A stretch of DNA of 43,594 bases from an uncultured Clostridium sp. (GCA_900554365.1 USGY01000011.1:1-43594); one strand, 5' to 3'. Shown: positions 33,452-42,986, numbered from the stretch's first letter. Notes: generated from the sequence alone by a model not told the origin. Numbers and translations are program-made.

Positions 33452-35161
33452 ATGATAGACATAAAAAATGAAATAGCAAGTAAAATAGCAAAAGTAACAA
33501 AATTAAATGAAGAAGAATTAAAAAATTATATTGAAATACCAATGGATAATAAAAATGGAGATTATGCATTTCTATGTTTTAAACTAGCTAAAGAATTAAG
33601 ACAAGCGCCTCCTGTAATAGCAAACAATATAAAAGAAAAAATTGAAATAGATAACAATATAATAAAAGATATTCAAGTAATTGGTGGATATTTAAACTTT
33701 TATATTAATAAAAATTACCTAACTAAAGAAGTATTAGGTGAAATATCAAATAAAGAACAATATGGAAAATCAGAAGTAGGAAAAGGAAAAAACATTATAA
33801 TAGATTATTCATCACCTAATATAGCTAAACCATTTCATATAGGACATTTACGTTCAACAGTTATAGGTGGAGCTTTATATAATATATATAAATATTTAGG
33901 CTATAATGTAACAGGAATAAACCATTTAGGTGATTATGGAACACAATTTGGTAAGCTAATTGAAGGATACAAAATGTGGAACAAAGAATATGACATCGAA
34001 AAAGATCCAATTGGTGAATTAACAAAAATATATATACGAATTAACCAAGCATGTAAAGATGATGAAAAAATATTAGAAGCATGTAGAGATAATTTTAAAA
34101 AACTAGAAAATGGAGATCCATATTGTGTCCAATTATGGAAAAAATTCAGAGAATTAAGTTTAAAAGAATTCCAAAAAGTATATGATTTATTAGGAAGCAA
34201 ATTTGATTCATGGAATGGAGAATCATTTTATTCTGATAAAATGCAAGAAGTAATAGATATATTAAAGCAAAAAGGTAAATTAACAGATTCACAAGGAGCT
34301 AAAATAGTTGATTTAGAAGCAGATGGAATAGATACACCATGTATAATAGAAAAATCAAATGGATCTAGTACATATGCAACAAGAGACTTAGCAGCAATTT
34401 TATACAGAGCAAGAACATATGATTTTGATAAAGCATTATATTTAACATCATATGAACAAACATTACATTTTAAACAAGTATTTACAGTTGCAAAATATTT
34501 AGGTCTTGACGAAAAATATACTAAAGGATTAATACATGTATCATTTGGAATGGTTCAGTTGCCAACAGGAAAAATGTCAACAAGAGAAGGAAATATAATA
34601 AAACTTGAAGAATTACTAAATGAAGCAATTGAAAGAGCAGAAAAAATAATCGAAGAAAAAAATCCTGACCTAGAAAACAAGAAAGAAATAGCTAAAAAAG
34701 TTGGAGTAGGAGCTGTAATATTTAACGATTTATCAAATAGTAGAATAAAAGATGAAATATTCGAATGGGATAAAATCTTAAACTTCCAAGGTGAAACAGG
34801 ACCATATATTCAATATACATATGTACGTACAAAAAGTATATTAGAAAAAGCTGGAGAATTACCAGAATATAATAACATAAATGTAGAAAAAATAAATGAT
34901 AAATATTCTCAAGAAATTATTAAATTATTATATAATTTTGAGGAAATATTAATTCAAGTAACAAAAAAAGAAGAACCATCAATCTTATCAAGATATTTGA
35001 TTGATTTAGCAAAAGCATTTAGTAGTTTCTATAATGAAAATAAAATAATTACAGAAGATAAAGAAGTTCAAGATGCAAGAGTATATTTAACATATGCAGT
35101 AAATCAAGTGTTAAAAAACGGAGCAAATTTACTTGGAATTCAAATGCCAGATAAAATGTAG
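33452..35161 (+). CDS. argS: Arginyl-tRNA synthetase
   Basis: Charges tRNA-Arg; a class I synthetase needing tRNA for activation. An N-terminal Add1 domain (about 1-85), HIGH at residues 129-132 (PFHIGHLRST), GDYGTQFG, and KMSTREGN in place of KMSKS, as common in ArgRS, are present, with an alpha-helical anticodon domain at the end. Length is 569, normal. AAAGGAGG precedes the ATG. It has its own promoter; the yebC gene follows after 80 bases. Confidence 0.96.
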   Translation: MIDIKNEIASKIAKVTKLNEEELKNYIEIPMDNKNGDYAFLCFKLAKELRQAPPVIANNIKEKIEIDNNIIKDIQVIGGYLNFYINKNYLTKEVLGEISNKEQYGKSEVGKGKNIIIDYSSPNIAKPFHIGHLRSTVIGGALYNIYKYLGYNVTGINHLGDYGTQFGKLIEGYKMWNKEYDIEKDPIGELTKIYIRINQACKDDEKILEACRDNFKKLENGDPYCVQLWKKFRELSLKEFQKVYDLLGSKFDSWNGESFYSDKMQEVIDILKQKGKLTDSQGAKIVDLEADGIDTPCIIEKSNGSSTYATRDLAAILYRARTYDFDKALYLTSYEQTLHFKQVFTVAKYLGLDEKYTKGLIHVSFGMVQLPTGKMSTREGNIIKLEELLNEAIERAEKIIEEKNPDLENKKEIAKKVGVGAVIFNDLSNSRIKDEIFEWDKILNFQGETGPYIQYTYVRTKSILEKAGELPEYNNINVEKINDKYSQEIIKLLYNFEEILIQVTKKEEPSILSRYLIDLAKAFSSFYNENKIITEDKEVQDARVYLTYAVNQVLKNGANLLGIQMPDKM

Positions 35162-35241
35162 TATAAAAAGAAAAATAGTACTACACAAAATATTAAAAAT
35201 GTGATAAAATATTTAAGAATATAGAAAAAGGAGGAATTAAC

Positions 35242-35961
35242 ATGTCAGGACATTCAAAATGGCATAATATACAAGCTAAGAAAGGAAAAGCAGATGCTGC
35301 TAGAGGAAAAATCTTTACAAAATTAGGTAGAGAATTATTAATTGCAGTAAAAGAAGGTGGACCAGACCCTGCTGGAAATTCAAAATTAAAAAGTGTAATT
35401 GCAAAATGTAAAGCTGCAAACATGCCTAATGACACAATAAATAATGCTATAAAGAAAGCATCAACAAGTAATGAAAATTATGAAGAAATAGTATATGAAG
35501 GATATGGACCAAACGGTGTAGCTGTTATAGTCGAAGCTTCAACAGACAACAAAAACAGAACTGCAGCAGATGTAAGACATGTTTTTGATAAAGCAGGCGG
35601 AAACTTAGGAACAACAGGATGCGTATCATATATGTTTAATAAAAAAGGTGTAATTGTAATAGAAAAAGAAACAGCACCAATGGGAGAAGACGAACTTATG
35701 ATGCTTGCATTAGAAGCAGGAGCAGAGGATTTTCAATCATTAGACGAAGTATATGAAATTACAACATCACCAGAAGACTTCTCTACAGTAAGCGAAAAAT
35801 TAGAAGAAGCAGGATTGACATTCTTAGAGGCAGATATTCAAATGGTTCCAACAACTACAGTAAGCCTTGATGAAAAAGGTGTAGAAAGAATGGAAAGATT
35901 AATAGAAAGACTTGATGAATTAGACGACGTTGCAAATATTTATCATAACTGGGAAGAATAA
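35242..35961 (+). CDS. YebC/PmpR family protein (TACO1-like)
   Basis: YebC-family proteins act as transcription regulators or, in the YebC2/TACO1 group, help ribosomes through proline runs. The start MSGHSKWHNIQAKKGKAD is the family signature, followed by FTKLGREL, PNGVAVIVEASTDN and the acidic C-terminal half with LDDVANIYHNWE. Length is 239, normal. AAAGGAGG sets the start. In many genomes this gene lies beside ruvABC; that link is not seen in this window. Confidence 0.95.
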   Translation: MSGHSKWHNIQAKKGKADAARGKIFTKLGRELLIAVKEGGPDPAGNSKLKSVIAKCKAANMPNDTINNAIKKASTSNENYEEIVYEGYGPNGVAVIVEASTDNKNRTAADVRHVFDKAGGNLGTTGCVSYMFNKKGVIVIEKETAPMGEDELMMLALEAGAEDFQSLDEVYEITTSPEDFSTVSEKLEEAGLTFLEADIQMVPTTTVSLDEKGVERMERLIERLDELDDVANIYHNWEE

Positions 35962-35995
35962 AACTTAAATAATCCGTTTATTAGGAGATAAAAAT

Positions 35996-37702
35996 ATGAA
36001 TCAAAAGAAAAGTAAAAAAATAATAATTATATTAATTGTAATACTACTAATATTAATATTAGTAGCAGGATTAGCGTTTGCATACTTAGAAACAGATATA
36101 TTTAAAAGCAATAAAACAACATTTTTTAAATATTTAACACAAATATCAGATAATGAAAAAGGTTTTGTTGAAAGCAACTTAAAGCAATATTATGAAAAAA
36201 AATCCAACAGTCAATATTCAGATGAAGGTAGTTTTTCTGTAAATGCAGAGTCATCATCACAAGATTTATCAAATGTAAATAAATTTACAGTAAGCTATAA
36301 TGGTCAAGTAGATGGACAAAATAAGAAAAATGAACAAGATATTGACATAAACTATTCTGCTTCAGTAAAATTTCCACTAAAATTTAAAAAAGTTGACAAT
36401 AAATTAGCAGTACAATCAGATTATATAGGTGGAAAATATATTGCAGTAGAAACAGATAAATTAAGTAATTTGTCAAGTACAGCACAAACAAGTGGTAGCG
36501 ATGATACAACAAGTACAGCTCAAACAAGTGAAGATGCTGATGTTTCAAAAGGAATAAAAGAAAGTGGGGATATAGTAACAGAAGTTCAAAATCTTAAAAA
36601 AAATCCATTTTCTGTAGATGATTTAAAACAAATAAAAAACACATATCTTCCAATATTAAATCATATAGGTGATGATAAATTTTCAAGTGTTAGTGATTCA
36701 AATGGAAAAGGATATAAATTAAAATTATCTGGAAGCGACGCAAAAAATGTTTTAGTTGAATTACTAGAAACATTAAGCAAAGATCAAAACACAATTGATA
36801 AAATAAATGAATATTTAAAAGCACAAAAAAACTCAGCCAAAATTACGGCAACTCAAATTGGTGAACTAACAACAAATTTAAAAAATAATTCAAATATAGA
36901 TAGCGAAAATATAGAAATAACATTATACAAAAAAAGCGGTAAAACAAGTAAAATAATAATAGCATTAAATGAAGGGAAATTAGAAATAGGAAAAGAATTT
37001 AGTAAAAATAAAGTAAATTATGATATTTTACTAAGTTCAAATAATAATGTTCAATTATCATATAAAATGGCATATGAAGGACTAAAACAAATGCAAGCTG
37101 TTAAAGAAAATTATGAAATTGGAATTCAAGATTCTTCAAACAATTATAAATATATGTTAGAAAATAATGTAACATTTACAAATACAAATATTGAAGAATT
37201 AAATTCAGATAATAGTTTAGTATTAACAGATTATGACGAACAAACAGTATCTAATTTCTTAGAGCAAGTTGTTCAAAGGGTATCAGAAGTAAATGATGAC
37301 CAAATGAAACAATTAGGAATAGAAGCTGGAGATAATCCAATATTACATTTACTTCCTACATTTAGTGAGAATTATTTATCAGATCTTGAATCAATTAAAA
37401 CAAGTAATATTAATGAACAAGACGTAAATATATTTAACCAAAAATTTGAGGTATATCAAAGTACAAATTTACAAGGAGTTACAGTAAAAGGATTACTTAC
37501 TACAATAGGCTTAAATAATGAACAACAAGACGAAGATAGACAAATAAAAGAAATTAACTTTAATGGAGAAGAATATGAAGCAAGTAGTCAAAATATTGCA
37601 TTTATAAAAGAAGATATAAAAACAGATTCATATTATAGAGTAGAGTTTGAGAAAGATCAAGAAACGGGAATTATATATAGAGCAGTTATAAATCCAAAAT
37701 AA
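35996..37702 (+). CDS. Unknown membrane-anchored protein ending in the FN-x2-F domain (568 aa)
   Basis: Residues 1-30 form a Lys-rich start plus one strong hydrophobic helix (KKIIIILIVILLILILV), after which the chain should lie outside the membrane. Residues 40-450 hold mixed strands and helices with a Ser/Thr/Asp linker (about 155-185, including STAQTS twice). From F480 it reads FNQKFEVYQSTNLQGV, then a helix ending LNN, and ends with strands around DQETGIIYRAV. This is the same plan and motif as the outer domain of the pilin-like proteins at 2817-5013. Not otherwise recognised. It is read toward spoIIIA but is cut off from it by a strong terminator. AGGAGA precedes the ATG. Confidence 0.65.
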   Translation: MNQKKSKKIIIILIVILLILILVAGLAFAYLETDIFKSNKTTFFKYLTQISDNEKGFVESNLKQYYEKKSNSQYSDEGSFSVNAESSSQDLSNVNKFTVSYNGQVDGQNKKNEQDIDINYSASVKFPLKFKKVDNKLAVQSDYIGGKYIAVETDKLSNLSSTAQTSGSDDTTSTAQTSEDADVSKGIKESGDIVTEVQNLKKNPFSVDDLKQIKNTYLPILNHIGDDKFSSVSDSNGKGYKLKLSGSDAKNVLVELLETLSKDQNTIDKINEYLKAQKNSAKITATQIGELTTNLKNNSNIDSENIEITLYKKSGKTSKIIIALNEGKLEIGKEFSKNKVNYDILLSSNNNVQLSYKMAYEGLKQMQAVKENYEIGIQDSSNNYKYMLENNVTFTNTNIEELNSDNSLVLTDYDEQTVSNFLEQVVQRVSEVNDDQMKQLGIEAGDNPILHLLPTFSENYLSDLESIKTSNINEQDVNIFNQKFEVYQSTNLQGVTVKGLLTTIGLNNEQQDEDRQIKEINFNGEEYEASSQNIAFIKEDIKTDSYYRVEFEKDQETGIIYRAVINPK

Positions 37703-37723
37703 TAAAAAATTAGTTCTAAATAT

Positions 37724-37766
37724 AAAAAAAGAAGCATATATTAAATAATAATATGCTTCTTTTTTT
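37724..37766 (+). terminator. Strong terminator before the spoIIIA operon
   Basis: AAAAAAAGAAGCATAT (37724-37739) pairs perfectly with ATATGCTTCTTTTTTT (37751-37766), ending in T's. It ends the gene at 35996. Confidence 0.92.
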
Positions 37767-37799
37767 ATGCAAAAATAAGAGCAGAAAGGAAAACTTATA

Positions 37800-38669
37800 A
37801 TGACCAATTTAGAAGAATTATATAAATATTTCCCTACAAACATATATAATTTATTAAAAGTAAGTACCACTCAAAATCCACAAATAAAAAATGAATTACA
37901 AGAAATACGAATAAGATGTAATAGACCAATAATCCTAAAACTTAGAAATTCTGAAGCATTAATAGAATATGAAATAAATCAAACAGAAATATTACAAACA
38001 GTAGAAAGACTTTGTAATAATTCTATATATGCATATAAAAATCAAATGTGTGAAGGATTTATAACAATCAAAGGAGGTCATAGAATAGGAATAACAGGTA
38101 CTGCAGTAATTGAAAATGGAAAAATAATTAATATCAAATATATAAGTAGTTTAAACTTTAGAATAGCAAGAGAAATTATTAATTGCAGTAATCCTATTTT
38201 AGGACAAGTTATAGATAAAAAAAATAATACTATAAACAATACACTAATTGTGTCACCTCCAGGAAAGGGAAAAACAACAATATTAAGAGATCTTATACGA
38301 AATATAAGTAATGGAGTACCAGCGTTAAACTTTAGAGGCAAAACATGTGGAGTCGTAGACGAAAGAGGAGAAATAGCAGCAATGTATCAGGGAATACCAC
38401 AAAATAATATTGGAATAAGAACAGATGTAATAGAAAATATTTCAAAAGCAAAAGGAATGAAAATGCTAATTAGATCTATGGCACCTGAAGTAATTGCTTG
38501 TGATGAAATAGGCTCAAAAGAAGACATAGAAGCTATAAAAGAAGCAATGATATCAGGTGTAAAAGGAATTTTTACTATTCATGGGAAAAACTTTGAAGAT
38601 TTAAAATCTAACAAATATATAAAAGAATTAATAGACAACAAACAAATAGAAAAAATAATTTATATATAG
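37800..38669 (+). CDS. spoIIIAA: SpoIIIAA, sporulation ATPase
   Basis: SpoIIIAA is the cytoplasmic ATPase of the SpoIIIA-SpoIIQ channel made in the mother cell, related to type II secretion and type IV pilus ATPases. The Walker A-type loop reads SPPGKGKTT at about 152-160 and the Walker B-type region PEVIACDEIG at about 229-238; DERGEIAAMYQG and FTIHGK lie between and after. Length is 289, near the Bacillus value (about 307). AAAGGAAAA precedes the ATG. First gene of an eight-gene operon; in Bacillus it is under sigma-E, but no convincing sigma-E site was found here. Confidence 0.95.
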   Translation: MTNLEELYKYFPTNIYNLLKVSTTQNPQIKNELQEIRIRCNRPIILKLRNSEALIEYEINQTEILQTVERLCNNSIYAYKNQMCEGFITIKGGHRIGITGTAVIENGKIINIKYISSLNFRIAREIINCSNPILGQVIDKKNNTINNTLIVSPPGKGKTTILRDLIRNISNGVPALNFRGKTCGVVDERGEIAAMYQGIPQNNIGIRTDVIENISKAKGMKMLIRSMAPEVIACDEIGSKEDIEAIKEAMISGVKGIFTIHGKNFEDLKSNKYIKELIDNKQIEKIIYI

Positions 38670-38724
38670 AAGTTCTAAAATAAATTATCATACATATAAT
38701 ATAAAAAAGAAAGGACAAGATAAA

Positions 38725-39234
38725 ATGCAAATAATAAAATACATAATTTTATTTTTTATTTTATTATCATCAACATTAATAGGAAGATTTATGGCAAAAA
38801 AATATGTATACAGATTAGAAGAACTAGAAGAAATGAAAAATGCACTAAATATATTAAAATCAAAAATAAAATTTACATATGAACCTATTCCAGAAATTTT
38901 TAATGAAATTTCAAAAGATTCTAGTAAAAACATAAGCAAAATATTTGAACAAGCAAAAGAAAAACTGAAAGAAGAAACAGCAAATATAGCGTGGGAGCAA
39001 TCAATTGAAGAATCAAAAGGAAACTTAAAAAAAGAAGACAAACAAATATTAAAAACAATGTCCAAATTATTGGGACAAACTGATGTTGAGGGACAAATAA
39101 GCCAAATAGAAATAACAGAAAACTTTTTAGAAAATCAAATAACAGAAGCCATGGAAGAACGACAAAAAAACGAAAAACTATATACAAGACTTGGAACCAT
39201 TATGGGGCTAACCATTGTAATAGTGCTTGCATAA
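38725..39234 (+). CDS. spoIIIAB: SpoIIIAB, stage III sporulation membrane protein
   Basis: SpoIIIAB resembles one half of a GspF/T2SSF platform protein. An N-terminal helix (about 4-20) is followed by YRLEELEEMKNALNILKSKIKFTYEPIPEIF (read in parts), a family hallmark, and a helical cytoplasmic part; a second helix closes the chain (GTIMGLTIVIVLA). Length is 169, normal. AAAGGA precedes the ATG; spoIIIAC follows after 16 bases. Confidence 0.92.
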   Translation: MQIIKYIILFFILLSSTLIGRFMAKKYVYRLEELEEMKNALNILKSKIKFTYEPIPEIFNEISKDSSKNISKIFEQAKEKLKEETANIAWEQSIEESKGNLKKEDKQILKTMSKLLGQTDVEGQISQIEITENFLENQITEAMEERQKNEKLYTRLGTIMGLTIVIVLA

Positions 39235-39250
39235 GAAAAAGGGGGATAAA

Positions 39251-39445
39251 ATGGATATAAATTTATTATTTAAAATAGCAGCAATAGGAATCCTAGTTGC
39301 CGTTTTACATCAAGTATTAGTAAGAGCAGGAAGAGAAGATCAAGCAATGATGACAACTTTAGCCGGACTTGTAATTGTACTTACAATGGTAATAAAAGAA
39401 ATTAGTGGATTATTTAATACAGTTAGGACAATATTCAATTTATAG
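39251..39445 (+). CDS. spoIIIAC: SpoIIIAC, stage III sporulation membrane protein
   Basis: A very small protein of 64 residues with two helices (about 5-22 and 35-55), including LFKIAAIGILVAVLHQVLVRAGR and MMTTLAGLVIVLTMV in parts. This is the usual size and layout of SpoIIIAC. A TTG at 39227 is in frame, but AAAAAGGGGG just before 39251 makes ATG 39251 the better start. Confidence 0.92.
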   Translation: MDINLLFKIAAIGILVAVLHQVLVRAGREDQAMMTTLAGLVIVLTMVIKEISGLFNTVRTIFNL

Positions 39446-39460
39446 GAAGGAAAATATAAA

Positions 39461-39847
39461 ATGGAAATAATAAAAATAATAGGAATAGGCCTAACAGCAT
39501 TAATTATAATAATTTTACTAAAACAATATAAACCAGAATTTGCAATATACATAAGTTTGCTAACAGGTGTCTTAATATTATTATTTGTAATTGATGACCT
39601 AAAAGGAATAATAAATTTATTACAAACATTAGCAAATAAAGCATCATTAAATACAACATTTTTAACAATTTTAATAAAAATAACAGGTATAGCATTTTTA
39701 TCAGAATTTGCAGTAAGTATATGTAAAGATGCTGGTGAAGCGGCAGTAGCTAGTAAAATAGAAATAGGAACAAAAATTATAATCATAACAATGTCAATTC
39801 CAATAATATCAAGTTTATTAGAAATAATACTAAAAATATTGCCATAA
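39461..39847 (+). CDS. spoIIIAD: SpoIIIAD, stage III sporulation membrane protein
   Basis: 128 residues, with about four hydrophobic helices, including IGLTALIIIILLKQYKPEFAIYIS (in parts), then GIAFLSEFAVSICKDAGEAAVASKIE, which is the best conserved block of SpoIIIAD. Length is close to the Bacillus protein (about 133). It lies 15 bases after spoIIIAC behind AGGAAGG. Confidence 0.94.
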   Translation: MEIIKIIGIGLTALIIIILLKQYKPEFAIYISLLTGVLILLFVIDDLKGIINLLQTLANKASLNTTFLTILIKITGIAFLSEFAVSICKDAGEAAVASKIEIGTKIIIITMSIPIISSLLEIILKILP

Positions 39848-39863
39848 AAGCAAAGGAGTACAA

Positions 39864-41022
39864 ATGAAAAGTGGAATAATTAAAAGCTTAATAATATTTA
39901 TAATTTTTTTAATAATTCCAATATCAAATACATATGCAAAAACAGATGAACAAACATTAGAAAGTCAACAAGATGAATTTAAAATACAAGATTTTATAAC
40001 AAACGCAAATAAATATAGTGGGGATTTTTTTGAAGGAGAAAATTTAAATAATATATTAAATGAAGCGATAAAAGGGAATGTAGATAACTCTAGTTTACTA
40101 AAAAGAGTGTGGAATTTAATACGGTAAAGAACTTACTAAAAATATAAAATCAATAATTAGTATATTAGTAATAATAATAATTAGTGCGATTCTAAAGGCT
40201 ATTAGTGAAGGATTAGAAAACGGAAATATTTCAAAAATAATATATTATGTTCAATATATTTTAATAGTAACAATAATAATGACAAACTTTTCTGACATAG
40301 TGAAACTAGTTCAAGAAACCTCAAACAATTTGATAGGATTTATGCAAATATTAGTGCCACTGCTAATTGCACTAATGACATATACAGGAAACCTAACCAC
40401 AAGTAGTGTAATAGAACCAATAGTTTTATTTTTAATAAATTTTGTTGGAAATATCATACAAAATCTAATAATTCCAATGGTACTGATATTTGCAAGTTTG
40501 GTAATAATATCAAAAATATCAGATCAAGTTCAGGTGGACAAACTTTCTAAATTTTTAAAATCAGGAATAGTGTGGTTTTTAGGAATAGTTTTAACAATAT
40601 TTGTAGGAATAGTATCTTTAGAAGGAACATTAACAAGCAGTGTAGATGGAGTAACAGCAAAAACAACAAAAGCAATTGTAAGTTCAGCAATTCCGGTAGT
40701 AGGTAAAATATTAGGTGATGCTGTAGAAACAGTATTAGGATGTGGAATTATATTAAAAAATGCGGTTGGAATAGTTGGAATAATTGTGGTTATAGGAATA
40801 TGTATAGCACCAATTATAAAACTTGCGATATTAACAATATCATATAAATTATTGGCAGTTGCAACACAAGCAATTGCTGAACCTAAAGTAACAAATTTAC
40901 TAGATGAGATAGGAGATATTTTTAAAATATTTTTAGGAATTTTATGTGCACTTAGTTTCATGATAATAATAGGAACAGCTTTAGTTTTAAAAATATCAAA
41001 TGGAGCAATGATGTATAGATAG
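39864..41022 (+). pseudogene. spoIIIAE: spoIIIAE with an apparent one-base frameshift
   Basis: SpoIIIAE is a polytopic membrane protein of the SpoIIIA channel, about 399 residues in Bacillus. Here the frame starting at 39864 (signal-like helix, then NSSLLKRVWNL) hits TAA at 40125-40127. The frame one base on continues from 40120 without a stop to 41022 and begins YGKELTKNIKSII, exactly what should follow. Removing one A at 40118-40119 joins the parts into a 385-residue protein of normal length, with helices along LVIIIISAILKAISEG and on to the end. The C-terminal part alone could start at ATG 40279. It may be a sequencing or assembly error, a real mutation, or (less likely) a programmed +1 shift at CGG-TAA. 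Confidence 0.85.
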
Positions 41023-41031
41023 GTGGTTAAA

Positions 41032-41637
41032 ATGATAGAATTTTTAAGCTCATGGGCAAAAAATTTAGGTGTTACAATAGTTTTAGTTTCAATATTTGAA
41101 ATGCTATTACCTAACAATAAAACCAAAAAATATATAAGAGCCGTTTTAGGGGTATTTGTGTTATTTAATATAATATCACCATTTATAAATAACAAAGAAA
41201 AATTAAGCATGTCATCTATTGACCTAGAAAATTATACTATAAATGAAAAAAGTGAAGTAAATCAATCAAGCATGGATGACAGAATTCAAAAACTATATGA
41301 AGATCAATTAGAAAAAGACATAAAAAATAAACTAAATGAAAAAGGATATAATGTAACAAGTTGTAAAGTAAAAGCAAATATAGCAGAAAATGAAAAAAGC
41401 ACAATAACAAAAATAAAATTAGAAGTAGAAAGATCAAAAGAAGAACAAACCACAAATGTTGAAAATAAAATAGTAACAGAAGTACAAAAAATAAAACCTA
41501 TAAATACAAAAATAGAAAATGATACAATTGAAGAAAAAAAAAGCTGTAAAAAAATCAGCAGAAGTGACATTCAAAGCATAAAAAAATTTTTAAGTGAAGA
41601 ATATGGGGTGAGCGAAAAATGTTTGGAGATAAACTAA
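41032..41637 (+). CDS. spoIIIAF: SpoIIIAF, stage III sporulation membrane protein
   Basis: Two N-terminal helices (about 10-28 and 36-50; WAKNLGVTIVLVSIFEMLLPNNKTKKYIRAVLGVFVLFNIISPF in parts) match SpoIIIAF, followed by an outer part with a ring-building-like fold (IAENEKSTITKIKLEVERSKEE). Length is 201, near the Bacillus value (about 206). A GTG at 41023 is in frame, but it lies inside the AGGTGG binding site (41021-41026), so ATG 41032 is preferred. The end overlaps spoIIIAG by 19 bases. Confidence 0.93.
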   Translation: MIEFLSSWAKNLGVTIVLVSIFEMLLPNNKTKKYIRAVLGVFVLFNIISPFINNKEKLSMSSIDLENYTINEKSEVNQSSMDDRIQKLYEDQLEKDIKNKLNEKGYNVTSCKVKANIAENEKSTITKIKLEVERSKEEQTTNVENKIVTEVQKIKPINTKIENDTIEEKKSCKKISRSDIQSIKKFLSEEYGVSEKCLEIN

Positions 41638-42242
41638 AGAATTTATTAAAACCAAAAGAAGAAGGAGAACAAGATGGCAATGATAAAAGAAAAATTGAAA
41701 ATCTAGTATTTTTTGTAGTAATATTAATAATAACAGTAGTTGTAATAAACATAATATGGAATGGCAATAAGGTAACAAATCATCAAGATACAAATGATAC
41801 AACAAAAACACTAGCCCAAAACAATGACACTAATATAGAAAATGAAGAAAATACAACAGATAACCTAGAACAGAAATTAAAAAATATATTATCCAAAATT
41901 CAAGGTGTAGGCAGTGTAGAAGTTTGTTTGAATTATTCTGAAAGTAGCGAGGTAGTGGCAATGTACAATGAAAACTCCAAAACCAGCACGACAGAAGAAA
42001 GTGATACATCAGGAGGAAATAGAAAAGTTCAATCAACAGATACACAAAAAGATATAATATACAAAGAAGATAACGGTCAAAAAACCCCGATAACTCAAAA
42101 AATAATTAAACCCAAAATAGAAGGAGCAATAATAACAGCTAAAGGAGTAGACAATGCAACTGTAAAAAGCAATGTTATTCAGGCAGTAGAAGCAGTCACA
42201 GGACTTGCAACACATAAAATTCAAGTTTTTGAAATGAATTAG
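41619..42242 (+). CDS. spoIIIAG: SpoIIIAG, sporulation channel ring protein
   Basis: SpoIIIAG forms a large ring in the space between mother cell and forespore. A Lys-rich cytoplasmic start (FGDKLKNLLKPKEE), one helix (about 29-46), an acidic linker, then the ring-building domain with LEQKLKNILSKIQGVGSVEVCLNY (in parts), which is the family hallmark, and GAIITAKGVDNATVKSNV. Length is 207 (Bacillus about 229). It overlaps the end of spoIIIAF by 19 bases; GGGGTGAG just upstream serves as its binding site. Confidence 0.95.
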   Translation: MFGDKLKNLLKPKEEGEQDGNDKRKIENLVFFVVILIITVVVINIIWNGNKVTNHQDTNDTTKTLAQNNDTNIENEENTTDNLEQKLKNILSKIQGVGSVEVCLNYSESSEVVAMYNENSKTSTTEESDTSGGNRKVQSTDTQKDIIYKEDNGQKTPITQKIIKPKIEGAIITAKGVDNATVKSNVIQAVEAVTGLATHKIQVFEMN

Positions 42243-42257
42243 AAGGAGAGAAGGATT

Positions 42258-42944
42258 ATGAAACTATTAAAGAAAAATCAAGTTATAATTTACTCTATAG
42301 CTGTATTATTAATGGTTGCCGGATATTTAAACTATACAACAACAACTAAATCATTAGAAGCAAGCAGTGGAGAAATAAATAATACATATGAATATGCAAA
42401 TACAGGAGATGCAAGATTAGCTAGTAGCAATGATGTAGTCGAAAATCAAACTCAAAATTCAAATGAAACAAATACAAATAATACACAGCAAAATCAGACT
42501 ACTGAAAACAATATAACGCAAAATCAAACCGCAGAAAATAAAACTACTGAAAATAAAGCCAGTGAAAATAAGACAACAGAAACAAACTCCAACATAGGAG
42601 ACGACTATTTTGCAAAGTCAAAATTAGAAAGAGATACAATGTATTCACAAATGTTAGAAACATATGAAAAAGTATTAAATAGCAGTAATTCTTTAGAAAC
42701 ACAAAAACAAACGGCAACACAAGAAATAACTAAAATAAATGATACTAAAAACGGTATAATGGTATGCGAAAATTTGCTTCAAACAAAAGGGTTTGATAAT
42801 TCAGTAATATTTGTTAATGGCGATAGTGTAAGTGTAATAATAGGTACAAAAGAGCTAAAAAAGGAGGAAGTTGCTCAAATTCAAAATATTATTTCAAGAG
42901 AATTGAAAGCTAATATAAGTAATATACATATTTCAAATAAATGA
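42258..42944 (+). CDS. spoIIIAH: SpoIIIAH, forespore-facing channel protein
   Basis: SpoIIIAH in the mother-cell membrane binds SpoIIQ from the forespore and forms the joined channel. A Lys-rich start and helix (about 8-25), a Thr/Asn/Glu-rich linker with repeated QNQTTENN/TENKTT units (about 68-110), then the YscJ-type domain (LERDTMYSQMLETYEKVL to KANISNIHISNK). Length is 228 (Bacillus about 218). GAAGGAGAG precedes the ATG. Last gene of the operon; no clear terminator follows. Confidence 0.93.
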   Translation: MKLLKKNQVIIYSIAVLLMVAGYLNYTTTTKSLEASSGEINNTYEYANTGDARLASSNDVVENQTQNSNETNTNNTQQNQTTENNITQNQTAENKTTENKASENKTTETNSNIGDDYFAKSKLERDTMYSQMLETYEKVLNSSNSLETQKQTATQEITKINDTKNGIMVCENLLQTKGFDNSVIFVNGDSVSVIIGTKELKKEEVAQIQNIISRELKANISNIHISNK

Positions 42945-42986
42945 GTTTTAGTTACTAAAGACAATCAAAAAATACCTCAAAATTAG

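Noticed and set aside
37717..37742. AAATAT...CATATATT as a sigma-E promoter of spoIIIAA
   Set aside because: The spacer is about 11 bases instead of 13-15, and the -10 box lies inside the terminator stem.
39227..39250. TTG at 39227 as the spoIIIAC start
   Set aside because: It lies at the end of spoIIIAB and the AAAAAGGGGG site fits ATG 39251; the extra MHKKKGDK is not family-like.
40119..40127. Programmed +1 frameshift in spoIIIAE as the main explanation
   Set aside because: A rare CGG before TAA is suggestive, but no upstream stimulating Shine-Dalgarno-like site was seen and a one-base error or mutation is simpler.
40279..41022. A separate 247-residue gene starting at ATG 40279
   Set aside because: It has no ribosome binding site and is the continuation of spoIIIAE in the shifted frame from 40120.
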